From: Streptomyces sp. NBC_00223
Lineage (GTDB): Bacteria; Actinomycetota; Actinomycetes; Streptomycetales; Streptomycetaceae
Direction of reading: 5' to 3'
DNA: 64,000 nucleotides
NCBI RefSeq assembly: GCF_036199905.1
Contig: NZ_CP108109.1
Span: 7,072,501 to 7,136,500 of the forward strand
Position numbers and translations under genes: made by a program. Below are positions 44,578-51,656 of the stretch, piece after piece. Under the pieces are notes generated by a model. That model ran no database searches and was not told the DNA's origin. It saw only the letters and a list, made by a program, of their open reading frames with translations. Position 1 is the stretch's first letter, and every line of letters begins with the position of its first letter.

Positions 44578-44795
44578 CTTCTCGTCCCATTGTGGATGCG
44601 TCCGTGCTTACCGGCTGGCGTAAGTCGTCCTACAGCGGATCAGAGAACGCGGCCTGCGTGGAAATCGCACCCCTCGGTGACGAAATGGCCACGCGGGACA
44701 GCAAGAACCCGACCGGTCCGGCGCTCGTCTTCTCGCAGGGCGCGTGGACGGCGTTCGTGCGCGGCATCGCGACGGGCGGCCTCGAAAACGCGTAG
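44574..44795 (+). CDS. DUF397 protein, copy 1
   Basis: 73 residues, overlapping the XRE stop (ATGA). The DUF397 pattern is clear: GWRKSSYSGSENAACVEIAP, RDSKNPTGPALVFSQGAWTAFV. Such small proteins act with the adjacent XRE/DUF5753 regulator, probably as its modulator. At bases 44774-44776 it has one G more than copy 2, so the two end differently (here GIATGGLENA). A strong hairpin follows 24 bp after the stop. Confidence 0.92.
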   Translation: MTSRPIVDASVLTGWRKSSYSGSENAACVEIAPLGDEMATRDSKNPTGPALVFSQGAWTAFVRGIATGGLENA

Positions 44796-44819
44796 TTCCG
44801 CGTAATCGGAGACAGGAAT

Positions 44820-44849
44820 AGTGCCCCCGACCGGCTGGACGGGGGCACT
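44820..44849 (+). terminator. Terminator of DUF397 copy 1
   Basis: 10-bp stem AGTGCCCCCG/CGGGGGCACT with a 10-nt loop, then TGCTGTTTTC. This is the intact version of the hairpin that is split by the insertion sequence in the second copy. Confidence 0.75.
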
Positions 44850-44954
44850 GTGCTGTTTTCAGGACCTTGAGTTGAGCGTTCGGCTGCGCGGGCCGGCGGC
44901 GAAATGCCCTGCGCGTACCGTCGATTGGCCGGACTGCGGGCGCACACTGGCCGT

Positions 44955-45206
44955 ATGGACTGGAGCCGCTACCGATTTCGCAGCGCGTGGCAGCTCGATG
45001 CCGCGCCCGACGCTGTTTACGCCGTCCTGGAACGCCCCGAGGAGTACCCCGAGTGGTGGCCCCAGGTCCGCGAGGTCTGTGGGACCGGTGAGACCACGGC
45101 GGTGCTGCGCTTCCGGTCCGTTCTGCCGTACGACCTGACCGTCACCGCGCGCTCCACCCGTCACGACCCCGAGGCCCGGGTGCTGGAGATCGCCCTGACC
45201 GGCGAA
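44955..45206 (+). pseudogene. 3'-truncated SRPBCC (polyketide cyclase-like) gene
   Basis: The first 83 codons match the intact gene at 51657-52139 (WSRYRFRSAWQLDAAPDAVY versus WSHYRFRSAWQLDAAPDAVY; also ERPEEYPEWWPQVREV). At about 45205, after LEIALTG, the match stops abruptly and unrelated sequence follows. The fold needs about 140 residues, so the product would lack the C-terminal helix. It reads on out of frame to 45338. The start matches copy 2 but lacks 15 bp (5 codons). Confidence 0.82.
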
Positions 45207-45234
45207 CCGCTGGACGCTGTCAAGCAGAAGCTCG

Positions 45235-45552
45235 CTCCTCTTGCGGAACGCCGTTGCGTACACCGAGGCCGGGAAACCGGGCACGGCGGTGGAGCTGTTC
45301 ACCGGGGCGATCGCCACGGGGACACTGTCGCGCCGTGACACGGGGTTCTTCAACGCCCGGCGGGCTGCCGCCGTGGCGCTCTGCGGTGAGCCCGATGCCG
45401 CTGCCCAGCTCGGGCGCGAATCTGCTGAGGTAGCCCACACCATGAAGTCGGAGCGGACTCTACGTGTCCTCTCCGAAGTGCTGCATACCTTGGATCGCTG
45501 GAGTAGCCGGCCCGCTGTCCGCGACTTCCGCGAAGCCCTGCGCGTCTCCTGA
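45235..45552 (+). pseudogene. C-terminal fragment of a TPR-type regulator
   Basis: The frame reads LLRNAVAYTEAGKPGTAVEL, then ARRAAAVALCGEPDAAAQLG, SERTLRVLSEVLHTLDRWSS and a final REALRVS before TGA. This is the style of the last 100 residues of streptomycete XRE-TPR regulators. The gene's 5' part is absent: upstream the sequence is the truncated SRPBCC copy in a different frame. The junction near 45205-45235 marks a recombination breakpoint. Confidence 0.65.
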
Positions 45553-45555
45553 CGG

Positions 45556-46377
45556 TCACCGAGGCGTTGTTACCCACTCGGCCACAGTCCGAATGACGAA
45601 CGCCTGCCATTCCTGGCTCTGGGGGTCGAGGTACCGCGGGTCGTCGTGCACGGCGAAGCCGTGCTGAGAGCCCTCGACCTCCACCAGCCTGCAGGGGCCG
45701 CCGAATCGCCCGACCGCTACCCGTGACGACTCGATGGGCACGAAGGTGTCCTTGGTGCCGTGCACGATGAGCGTCGGCGCCCGCACGTCGCCGAGCGCCT
45801 CATCGGGCCGGAGCCAGAACACCTCGTTGAAGATGGGCCGCCCGTGCTTCAAAGTCGGCGTGAACTGGATGAAGCCTTCCGACGCCAACTGGTGGGCTGC
45901 TTCTTCCTGAAGGTAGTCGTTCTCCCAGTACGCCCGGCTGTCGATGGTCCGCTTCTTGTAGTCGAGCTGGGGGTTGAAGAGCACCAGGCGAGAGACATCG
46001 TTGGGCCGCTGCGCTGCGTAGTACGCCGTGATCCCACCGCCGAAGCTGGCACCGAGCAGGGTGACGTCCTCGGCCCTGGTGGCCTCCCGGACGTGGGCCA
46101 GCACGACCCGGATGTCGTTCAGGATGCTGGAGAGCGTGAGGTCTTCCTGACGACCTTCGCTCCCACCGTGGCCGCGGAGGTCGAACCGCAGTGAAGCAAC
46201 GCCCGCTTCGGCCAACCCGTCCGCGAGACGCGTGAAGAACCCGCCTTCTTCACGGGTGACGCCACCGCCATGGACGAGCACCACGGCCTGAGAGGTCGGT
46301 TGTCCTGGCTCGACCAAGGTGCCGGCAAGGTGGAGACCGTCGAGGGTGCGGACCGTCACGTCTGCGGTGGTGAGCAT
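45556..46377 (-). CDS. Alpha/beta hydrolase
   Basis: 273 residues. Features of the serine hydrolase fold: VVLVHGGGVTREEGGFFTRL (oxyanion region), RFDLRGHGGSEG, the nucleophile elbow GASFGGG (S near residue 109), the acid in VHGTKDTFVP, and the final histidine in EGSQHGFAVH. Substrate is unknown; it looks like a small esterase or a member of the osmotically induced BAAT-like group. No operon partner. It ends close to the regulator fragment. Confidence 0.87.
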   Translation of the reverse strand: MLTTADVTVRTLDGLHLAGTLVEPGQPTSQAVVLVHGGGVTREEGGFFTRLADGLAEAGVASLRFDLRGHGGSEGRQEDLTLSSILNDIRVVLAHVREATRAEDVTLLGASFGGGITAYYAAQRPNDVSRLVLFNPQLDYKKRTIDSRAYWENDYLQEEAAHQLASEGFIQFTPTLKHGRPIFNEVFWLRPDEALGDVRAPTLIVHGTKDTFVPIESSRVAVGRFGGPCRLVEVEGSQHGFAVHDDPRYLDPQSQEWQAFVIRTVAEWVTTPR

Positions 46378-46439
46378 GGAGCAAGGGTAAAGCGGTCGCG
46401 TGGCGATCCGACTTGTCGGAGTCGGCCCCCGCGTTGCTC

Positions 46440-47108
46440 CTACCGGCCACGAGCGCGGTACTCGGCCTCCAGGTCCACGAGCGTGAACTCGTCCAGGCGC
46501 ATCATGAGCTGGGCGGCCTGCATCCAGGCCGTGCGGGCGTCGCCGAAGTCCAGGCCGCCGACCTCATGCGGTACGGGGTTCGGGTAGCTCGGCCGGTAGA
46601 GCACGCCGTGCACGCCGCTCGGTGAGAACCGGCGTACCCGCACCGCGGCGTACTGATGGCGCAGGTGCGGGCAGGCGCGCACCGACAGCCAGGCGCAGGA
46701 GAGGCATACCGGCGGGTGGCCGGTCACCATCTCGGTCGGCCAACTGCTCCGGTCGTCGGGGTCTTCTCCGAGCAGCCAAAGGAGACCGTCGTTGGTGGCG
46801 TCCTTCCTGGCGGGCCCGCCGCACACCTGGCACAACAAGCCGTCCATGGCGAGCCGCTGACGGAGGAAGTGCACCTTGCCGTACTGCGGCCTTCCCTTGC
46901 CGGGCATGCTCGGTACGCGGCGCCAGAGAATGCCGCTGCTGTCACGGTCGTACGGCCGCTCGTTGAGGTAGGCCAGCCTGCCTCGGCGCATGGTGACGGC
47001 GGGCTGCGCCGCTTCCGTCTCCGACGACCAGGCGGCAATGAACGGCACGCGGTCGGTCAGGCGGAGGCTGCCGATCGGGCGGTGGGTGGGATGGCGGGGT
47101 GTCATCAT
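46440..47108 (-). CDS. Cys-rich hypothetical protein, paralogue B
   Basis: 222 residues. Paralogue of the protein at 42954-43625, with the same order of landmarks: AAWSSETEAAQPAV, GRLAYLNERPYDRDSSGILW, PGKGRPQYGKVHFLRQR, LCQVCGGPA and VCLSCAWLSVRACPHLRHQY. Conserved C-x2-C pairs and C-P-H suggest a zinc site. It also stands head-to-head with a regulator (XRE-TPR), 189 bp away. Start is the ATG pair at 47108/47105. Function unknown; the conserved pairing is the main clue. Confidence 0.78.
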   Translation of the reverse strand: MMTPRHPTHRPIGSLRLTDRVPFIAAWSSETEAAQPAVTMRRGRLAYLNERPYDRDSSGILWRRVPSMPGKGRPQYGKVHFLRQRLAMDGLLCQVCGGPARKDATNDGLLWLLGEDPDDRSSWPTEMVTGHPPVCLSCAWLSVRACPHLRHQYAAVRVRRFSPSGVHGVLYRPSYPNPVPHEVGGLDFGDARTAWMQAAQLMMRLDEFTLVDLEAEYRARGR

Positions 47109-47197
47109 GTGGACGGGCTCCTACGTGCGTTGGGCGAGACGTATGGAGCGTGCGTGGGAATGAGTGCTGGGCGTCATGGCGGCATTGCATGGGTGCG

Positions 47198-47216
47198 CCA
47201 TACGCCGGACGTATGG
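47198..47216. promoter_or_regulatory. Inverted repeat in divergent promoter region
   Basis: CCATACG and CGTATGG, 7-bp arms with a 5-bp spacer. A further half-site CGTATGG lies at 47140-47146. Located between paralogue B and the XRE-TPR regulator, it is a candidate operator for that regulator. Confidence 0.5.
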
Positions 47217-47297
47217 TTTGCCGCACGCCAGCCGGGTAGCGTCCGTAGGCTTGGCAAAAAGGCCCCTTTGGGCACCACCGGCACGGAGATACGGCAC

Positions 47298-48716
47298 ATG
47301 GCCACTTGGCAGGCCCGTTACTGCCCCTGCGGTACACGTCTCGCCCGGGACAACCAGGGCCAGTTGTGCGCGGCGTGTCTACGGAAACGTCCAGCCAACG
47401 CGGTCGCCGCAGCTCCCGTCGTACCCGCTGAGTTCTGGCAGGACCCGCGTATGCGCGGGGCTCTCGAAAGCTGGCACATGGGGCAGGCATTCTACGCCTA
47501 CCGTACCCATCCCTGGCACGGCCGGCCGCTGTCGCAGGACACGCTCGCCGGGTGGCTCGGGCTCACCCAGGCACAGCTCAGCCGGATCGAGAGTGCAGCT
47601 TCCGCACCGCAGGACCTCGGCAAGCTTATGAGTTGGGCGCATAGCTTGAAGATTCCGGGCGACCTACTGTGGTTTAAGCTTCGCCGCGAGCCGCTGCCGG
47701 TGCAGCCGACCCCGGAGCACACTGAACACGCTGCACGTAAGGTTCTGCTCGACATGATCACGCCTGGCGGCGATTGGCTGCCGTTGTCCAACGACGCACC
47801 CGAGTACGGCGTGTCCGGGCTCAGCGGCATGTCGTTGCAGGCGACTGGCGAGCATCTGCTGCGGACGTTCCTGCACCTGGACGACGAACTGGGCGGAGAC
47901 AGCCTCTACGTTCCACTCACAAAGTACGTAGCGCGGATGGCAGTGAGCGTGAAGGCCAACCCCGGCGACGGCCTTGCCGCGTACGGCCAGTTGAACCAGA
48001 TGGTTGGCTGGCTGTCGTTGGACGCCAACAAGCACGCGCACGCCAAGCGGTACTTCGCCACGGCGGTCGAAGTCGGTCACGAAGTCGGTGACTCGGGTCT
48101 GGTGGCCAGTGCTCTCGGTTACATGAGCTTGCAGGAAACGTACAGGAAACGCCCGCAACCGGCGCGTTCGTTGGCACAGATGGCGTTCGCCGTTACGACG
48201 GATCGTCTGACGCCGCTGACCAAGACAGTCATGGGCGCGCGGCTGGCGCGGGCATACGCTTCGCTGGGCGATGAGGAGTGCCTGCGAGTGCTCGACACCG
48301 TGCAGGCCGACTTCGCCCAAGCGGGCCGGGACGAGGAACCGCCGTACGTCTCGTATGTCGATGCCGTCGAGGTCGTGGCGCAGCGGGGCGCCTGCTACCT
48401 CGACTTGGGCATGACCGACGAGGCGATCACGGCCTTGTCCGAGGCGCTCGACCTACTGAGCACCAGCGCGCCGAACCGAGCGCGTGACCGCGTGCACTAT
48501 CTGTCGCGGTTGGCGAAGTGCTACCTCTTGGACGGTGAGGTCGAACGCGCCTGCCAGGTTGGGCACGATGCCTTGGCACTCAGCCAGACGATCGGGTCAG
48601 CGCGGATTGGGGAACGGCTCGGCGAACTGGACACGGCGCTGGCGCCGTACGGGCGACTCTCCTATGTACAGGAGTTCAAGGAGCTGTTCCGGCTGGTGAC
48701 GGCGGACGCCACATAG
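47298..48716 (+). CDS. Zinc-ribbon XRE-TPR transcriptional regulator
   Basis: 472 residues from ATG 47298 (GGAG 8 bp upstream). The N-terminus carries four cysteines in CPCGTRL and QLCAACLRKRP, a zinc ribbon. About 60-110 is an XRE HTH (LSQDTLAGWLGLTQAQLSRI). From about 180 the protein is helical with TPR-like repeats (YASLGDEECLRVLDTVQADF, ACYLDLGMTDEAITALSEAL), as in peptide-sensing regulators. It is head-to-head with Cys-rich paralogue B. The ligand or target is unknown. Confidence 0.85.
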   Translation: MATWQARYCPCGTRLARDNQGQLCAACLRKRPANAVAAAPVVPAEFWQDPRMRGALESWHMGQAFYAYRTHPWHGRPLSQDTLAGWLGLTQAQLSRIESAASAPQDLGKLMSWAHSLKIPGDLLWFKLRREPLPVQPTPEHTEHAARKVLLDMITPGGDWLPLSNDAPEYGVSGLSGMSLQATGEHLLRTFLHLDDELGGDSLYVPLTKYVARMAVSVKANPGDGLAAYGQLNQMVGWLSLDANKHAHAKRYFATAVEVGHEVGDSGLVASALGYMSLQETYRKRPQPARSLAQMAFAVTTDRLTPLTKTVMGARLARAYASLGDEECLRVLDTVQADFAQAGRDEEPPYVSYVDAVEVVAQRGACYLDLGMTDEAITALSEALDLLSTSAPNRARDRVHYLSRLAKCYLLDGEVERACQVGHDALALSQTIGSARIGERLGELDTALAPYGRLSYVQEFKELFRLVTADAT

Positions 48717-48719
48717 AAG

Positions 48720-49436
48720 CTACCAGCCGAGTGCTTCGCTACAGCAGCCGGCGAAGTCGGCGAGGCTCGCCAGCACGATGTGCGCTCCGGCCTCGCGCAG
48801 GTCGTCGGCAGTGTCCTTGCCACTGGCGACGCCTACGGCCAGGGCGTCGGCGTCGAGGGCACCGCGCACGTCGTGGGGTGTATCGCCAACGACCACGGCG
48901 CGGGTGCCGGCGAAGTCGTGACCGTACTTCTCCGACGCCCGGTTCCGAGCCTGGCGGACAAGGTCGGCGCGATCGCTGCCATCGTCGCCGTAGCCGCCGA
49001 CCGAGAAGTCAAGGCCCTCGCTGAGGCCGAGGGCAGCGAGCTTGGCCTCGGCGATCGGACGTATGTTGCCGGTGACGGCTGACTGCACGGTGCCTCGGTC
49101 AGCGCACGATGCGATGGCTTCCCGTGCCCCAGGGAGGACGACGCCGACCTCGCGCATGCGATCGGCGAGTTGTTCGGCGGCTGCGGCCAAGGCAGCGTAG
49201 AAGTCGTCGAACAGCGCTGCTGGCTCATCGACGCCGTTGAGGCGCAGCGTCTCCACCATGATCGCCTGATCAGTGCGGCCGGACATGTCCGCAAGCTCAC
49301 CGAGCGGCCTGCTGGTCACCTGCTGGAAGGCCCGCTCGTAGATGCTGCGGCTCACGCCCCCGCCTATTTGGACCAGGGTGTGGTCGACGTCCCAGAGGAT
49401 GAGCGCGGGACTAAGTGCACGCTGGTCAGTTGGCAT
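48720..49436 (-). CDS. HAD-superfamily hydrolase
   Basis: 238 residues from ATG 49436. HAD motifs: motif I LILWDVDHTLV (catalytic DVD), motif II in QSAVTGNI, motif III region and motif IV AVVVGDTPHDVRGA. The cap domain of about 60 residues is of the phosphoglycolate-phosphatase type. It would dephosphorylate a small metabolite. The stop lies 3 bp from the stop of the convergent regulator gene. No operon partner. Confidence 0.88.
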   Translation of the reverse strand: MPTDQRALSPALILWDVDHTLVQIGGGVSRSIYERAFQQVTSRPLGELADMSGRTDQAIMVETLRLNGVDEPAALFDDFYAALAAAAEQLADRMREVGVVLPGAREAIASCADRGTVQSAVTGNIRPIAEAKLAALGLSEGLDFSVGGYGDDGSDRADLVRQARNRASEKYGHDFAGTRAVVVGDTPHDVRGALDADALAVGVASGKDTADDLREAGAHIVLASLADFAGCCSEALGW

Positions 49437-49782
49437 GCCGCAAGGCTAGCCCGAGGGCAAGCGTATCTACAGTCGCCCGGCGACGGTCAGACATGCTTCT
49501 CGGCCGTCGTGACAGAGCGGCAAATGATCTTCCTGTCTCCCGCAATGCTGCACTCCTGATGTTGATGACATCACTTGATGCTGTAGTCGATTCGGCTAGA
49601 CATGCGCACCAATCCGGAATGGCAAACAGATGTTCGAGCAGCTGACAGGTTTCGCCATTCGCCCTTCTCGGAGGCTCGTCGATTGCTACGCTCCTCTCCC
49701 GCGTCTCAGGTGGTCCTTGCGTAACGGGCAATCCTGATGGTGCCCTCGTAATTCAGAACACAGAATTGTATAATCAGGCATT
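49437..49782. other. AT-richer gene-free stretch
   Basis: 346 bp between the HAD gene and the duplicated block. It is clearly richer in A and T than the surroundings, above all 49550-49660 and 49735-49800, which suggests foreign or decayed DNA. No reading frame with a domain is seen. Its right end holds a consensus -10 box. Confidence 0.55.
49769..49774 (+). promoter_or_regulatory. Consensus -10 box
   Basis: TATAAT, a perfect -10 hexamer, ends 8 bp before the ATG of a 44-residue frame. A transcript from it would begin at or next to that ATG and be leaderless. No good -35 is visible. Confidence 0.45.
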
Positions 49783-49917
49783 ATGAACCAGGGGAATCCA
49801 TGCCCGAAAGGGGTGCTGTCGCTTGTCCAGCGCTTCGACATGGCGCGCTCCCAGGCCCTGACGGAGAGCGAATCGCTCGACCTTATCCGTCATTACCTGA
49901 AGGGATATGCGAAATGA
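49783..49917 (+). CDS. 44-residue XRE/DUF5753 C-terminal remnant, possibly expressed
   Basis: ATG 49783 opens a frame MNQGNPC followed by PKGVLSLVQRFDMARSQALT and the rest of the C-terminus of the regulator at 43753-44577. Bases 49803-49917 are almost identical to 44463-44577. Only the last 38 codons of the parent are present, so it has no HTH. It ends in the same ATGA overlap with DUF397 copy 2. It may merely be a truncated pseudogene, but the new in-frame ATG and the TATAAT just upstream could let it be made. Confidence 0.5.
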   Translation: MNQGNPCPKGVLSLVQRFDMARSQALTESESLDLIRHYLKGYAK

Positions 49918-50144
49918 CTTCTCGTCCCATTTTGGATGCGTCCGTGCTTAGCGACTGGCGTAAGTCGTCCTACAGTGGCTCAGAGAATGCCGACTGTGTG
50001 GAAATTGCCCAACTGGACGATGAAATTGCGACGCGGGACAGCAAGAACCCGACCGGTCCGGCGCTCGTTTTCTCGCAGGGTGCGTGGACGGCGTTCGTGC
50101 GTGGCATCGCGACGGCGGCCTCGGAAACGCGTAGTTCCGCGTAA
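49914..50144 (+). CDS. DUF397 protein, copy 2
   Basis: 76 residues. Same start and core as copy 1 (DWRKSSYSGSENADCVEIAQ, RDSKNPTGPALVFSQGAWTA), with several substitutions in the middle. One base fewer than copy 1 near 50116 shifts the frame, so the end reads GIATAASETRSSA. Its cognate regulator upstream is truncated, and its terminator has been split by the insertion sequence, so its regulation is probably disturbed. Confidence 0.88.
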   Translation: MTSRPILDASVLSDWRKSSYSGSENADCVEIAQLDDEIATRDSKNPTGPALVFSQGAWTAFVRGIATAASETRSSA

Positions 50145-50165
50145 CCAGCGACAGGAATTGTGCCC

Positions 50166-50174
50166 CCGTCCGGC
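50166..50174. repeat. Left target-site duplication of the insertion sequence
   Basis: CCGTCCGGC, repeated exactly at 51531-51539 on the other side of the element. The 9-bp length fits the ISAs1 family. Confidence 0.9.
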
Positions 50175-51530
50175 CAGGGCTTGATCAAGTTCCGGTGAGG
50201 TCGGGCTTGGGGGTGATGCCCAGGATGGGGAGGGCTCGTTGTGGTTGGTCGCGGATGGCGCGGGTGGTCTTGGCGATGTTGGTCGCTCCGAGGGTTTTGA
50301 GGGCTCCGATGGCGAGGTTGCGGAAGGCGGCCATGGTGCGGGGTGCGTTGCCGGCGTGGACGGTGGAGGCGTCTTCGGCGAAGGTGCGGTCGCGGATGTG
50401 GTGCTGAGCCTCCACGATCCAGTGTCCGCGCAGGTAGGAGGCGAGTTCGGCCGGTTTTGCCTGGTGGGCGTCGAGACTGGTGACCGCGTAGACGGTCTCG
50501 CGGGTCTCCTTCGCGCCGGCCGCCTTGCGGCGGCGGTGGACGCGGATGGCGAGCTTCGCGTAAGGGAAGGCGATGCCGCCGAGGTTGTCGGCGATGGCGA
50601 GGGTCTTGATCGACCGGGACTCCCGGCGGCCGTGCCCTGTGTTCGAGTTGGTGTGCTGGACCGCCACCGCGTTCCAGTCCAGACCGTCCAACTGCGTCCA
50701 GACGATGGGCTGGTTGGGCTTGACGACCGCGACGTAGTGCGCCTTCTTGACCTCGACCAGCCAGGTGACGTTGGCCTTCACGGTGTGCAGCGCGTCGAAG
50801 GTGACCACCTCCCCGTCCAGGTCGAGCGGTGCGAGCAGGGGCCGGAAGTGCCGCACCTCGTTGGTCTTGGACCCGACCTCGGCCTGGGCGAGGGTGACCG
50901 GGCGGCCGTGGGTGACGGCGGACAGCAGGTGCCGGCGGGGCTGGTCCAGGCGGGCGGAGCCGCGCAGTGCCTTGCCGTCCACGGCGATCACCCGCCGTCC
51001 ACCCGGGGCATCTGCGGTCGCAGCGGCGTGGCGGTGGACCAGCCAGGCGCCCACAGCCGCGTCGAGTGCGTCGGCGTCGAGGCGTTCGAGGAGCCGCCCG
51101 ATCGCCGACCTGGACGGCGCGTGCCGCCGGCGCAGCAGGTGACGGCGGACACCGAGGGTGGCGAGCAGTCGGGCGTCAGCGCGGGCGCCCCACTCGGCGA
51201 GTTCGTCGATGGTCCGGGCTCCGGAGACCGCGGCTGCCGCGCAGACCAGCAAGATCGAGGCCAGCGAGTACCAGCGGCCCCGCCGGGAACGCGGATCAGG
51301 AACCGCTTCCAGGCAGACGCGCAGGTCAGGCACATCGTTTGGCTCAAGAGGACCCAACTTGGCCAACACAGCAGGGATCGAGGAAGATGAGACAGCGGAC
51401 ACGGGAACCTCTTTGATCACTCGGCTTCGACACCTGAATGATCACGGACCCCGTGTCCGCTCCCTCATCCACCCCAACCCGCCCCAACCTCAGACGGGTT
51501 GGACGATCCCGGGAACTTGCACAAGCCCTG
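50175..51530 (-). mobile_element. ISAs1-family insertion sequence, 1356 bp
   Basis: The ends CAGGGCTTGATCAAGTTCC (50175-50193) and, inverted, CAGGGCTTGTGCAAGTTCC (51530-51512) are terminal inverted repeats that differ in 2 of 19 positions. Flanking 9-bp duplications are exact. The single transposase gene reads toward lower coordinates and is intact. Removing the element restores the hairpin found after DUF397 copy 1, so the insertion point is certain. Confidence 0.94.
50185..51420 (-). CDS. ISAs1-family transposase
   Basis: 411 residues from GTG 51420. The N-terminus has the DDE_Tnp_1-associated domain (LRVCLEAVPDPRSRRGRWYS, LLVCAAAAVSGARTIDELAE). The DDE catalytic residues are seen as VIAVDGKALRGS (first Asp), VVTFDALHT (second Asp) and WIVEAQHHIRDRTFAEDAST (Glu). 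C-terminal NIAKTTRAIRDQPQRALPIL is typical. Full length for the family, so it is probably active. Confidence 0.95.
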   Translation of the reverse strand: MIKEVPVSAVSSSSIPAVLAKLGPLEPNDVPDLRVCLEAVPDPRSRRGRWYSLASILLVCAAAAVSGARTIDELAEWGARADARLLATLGVRRHLLRRRHAPSRSAIGRLLERLDADALDAAVGAWLVHRHAAATADAPGGRRVIAVDGKALRGSARLDQPRRHLLSAVTHGRPVTLAQAEVGSKTNEVRHFRPLLAPLDLDGEVVTFDALHTVKANVTWLVEVKKAHYVAVVKPNQPIVWTQLDGLDWNAVAVQHTNSNTGHGRRESRSIKTLAIADNLGGIAFPYAKLAIRVHRRRKAAGAKETRETVYAVTSLDAHQAKPAELASYLRGHWIVEAQHHIRDRTFAEDASTVHAGNAPRTMAAFRNLAIGALKTLGATNIAKTTRAIRDQPQRALPILGITPKPDLTGT

Positions 51531-51539
51531 CCGTCCGGC
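51531..51539. repeat. Right target-site duplication of the insertion sequence
   Basis: CCGTCCGGC, identical to 50166-50174. Confidence 0.9.
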
Positions 51540-51656
51540 TGGGCGGGGGCACGGTGCTGTTCAGGGTCTTGAGTCGAGCGTTCGGCTGCGCGGGCCGGCG
51601 GCGAAATGCCCTGCGCGTACCGTCGATTGGCCGGACTGCGGGCGCACACTGGGCGT

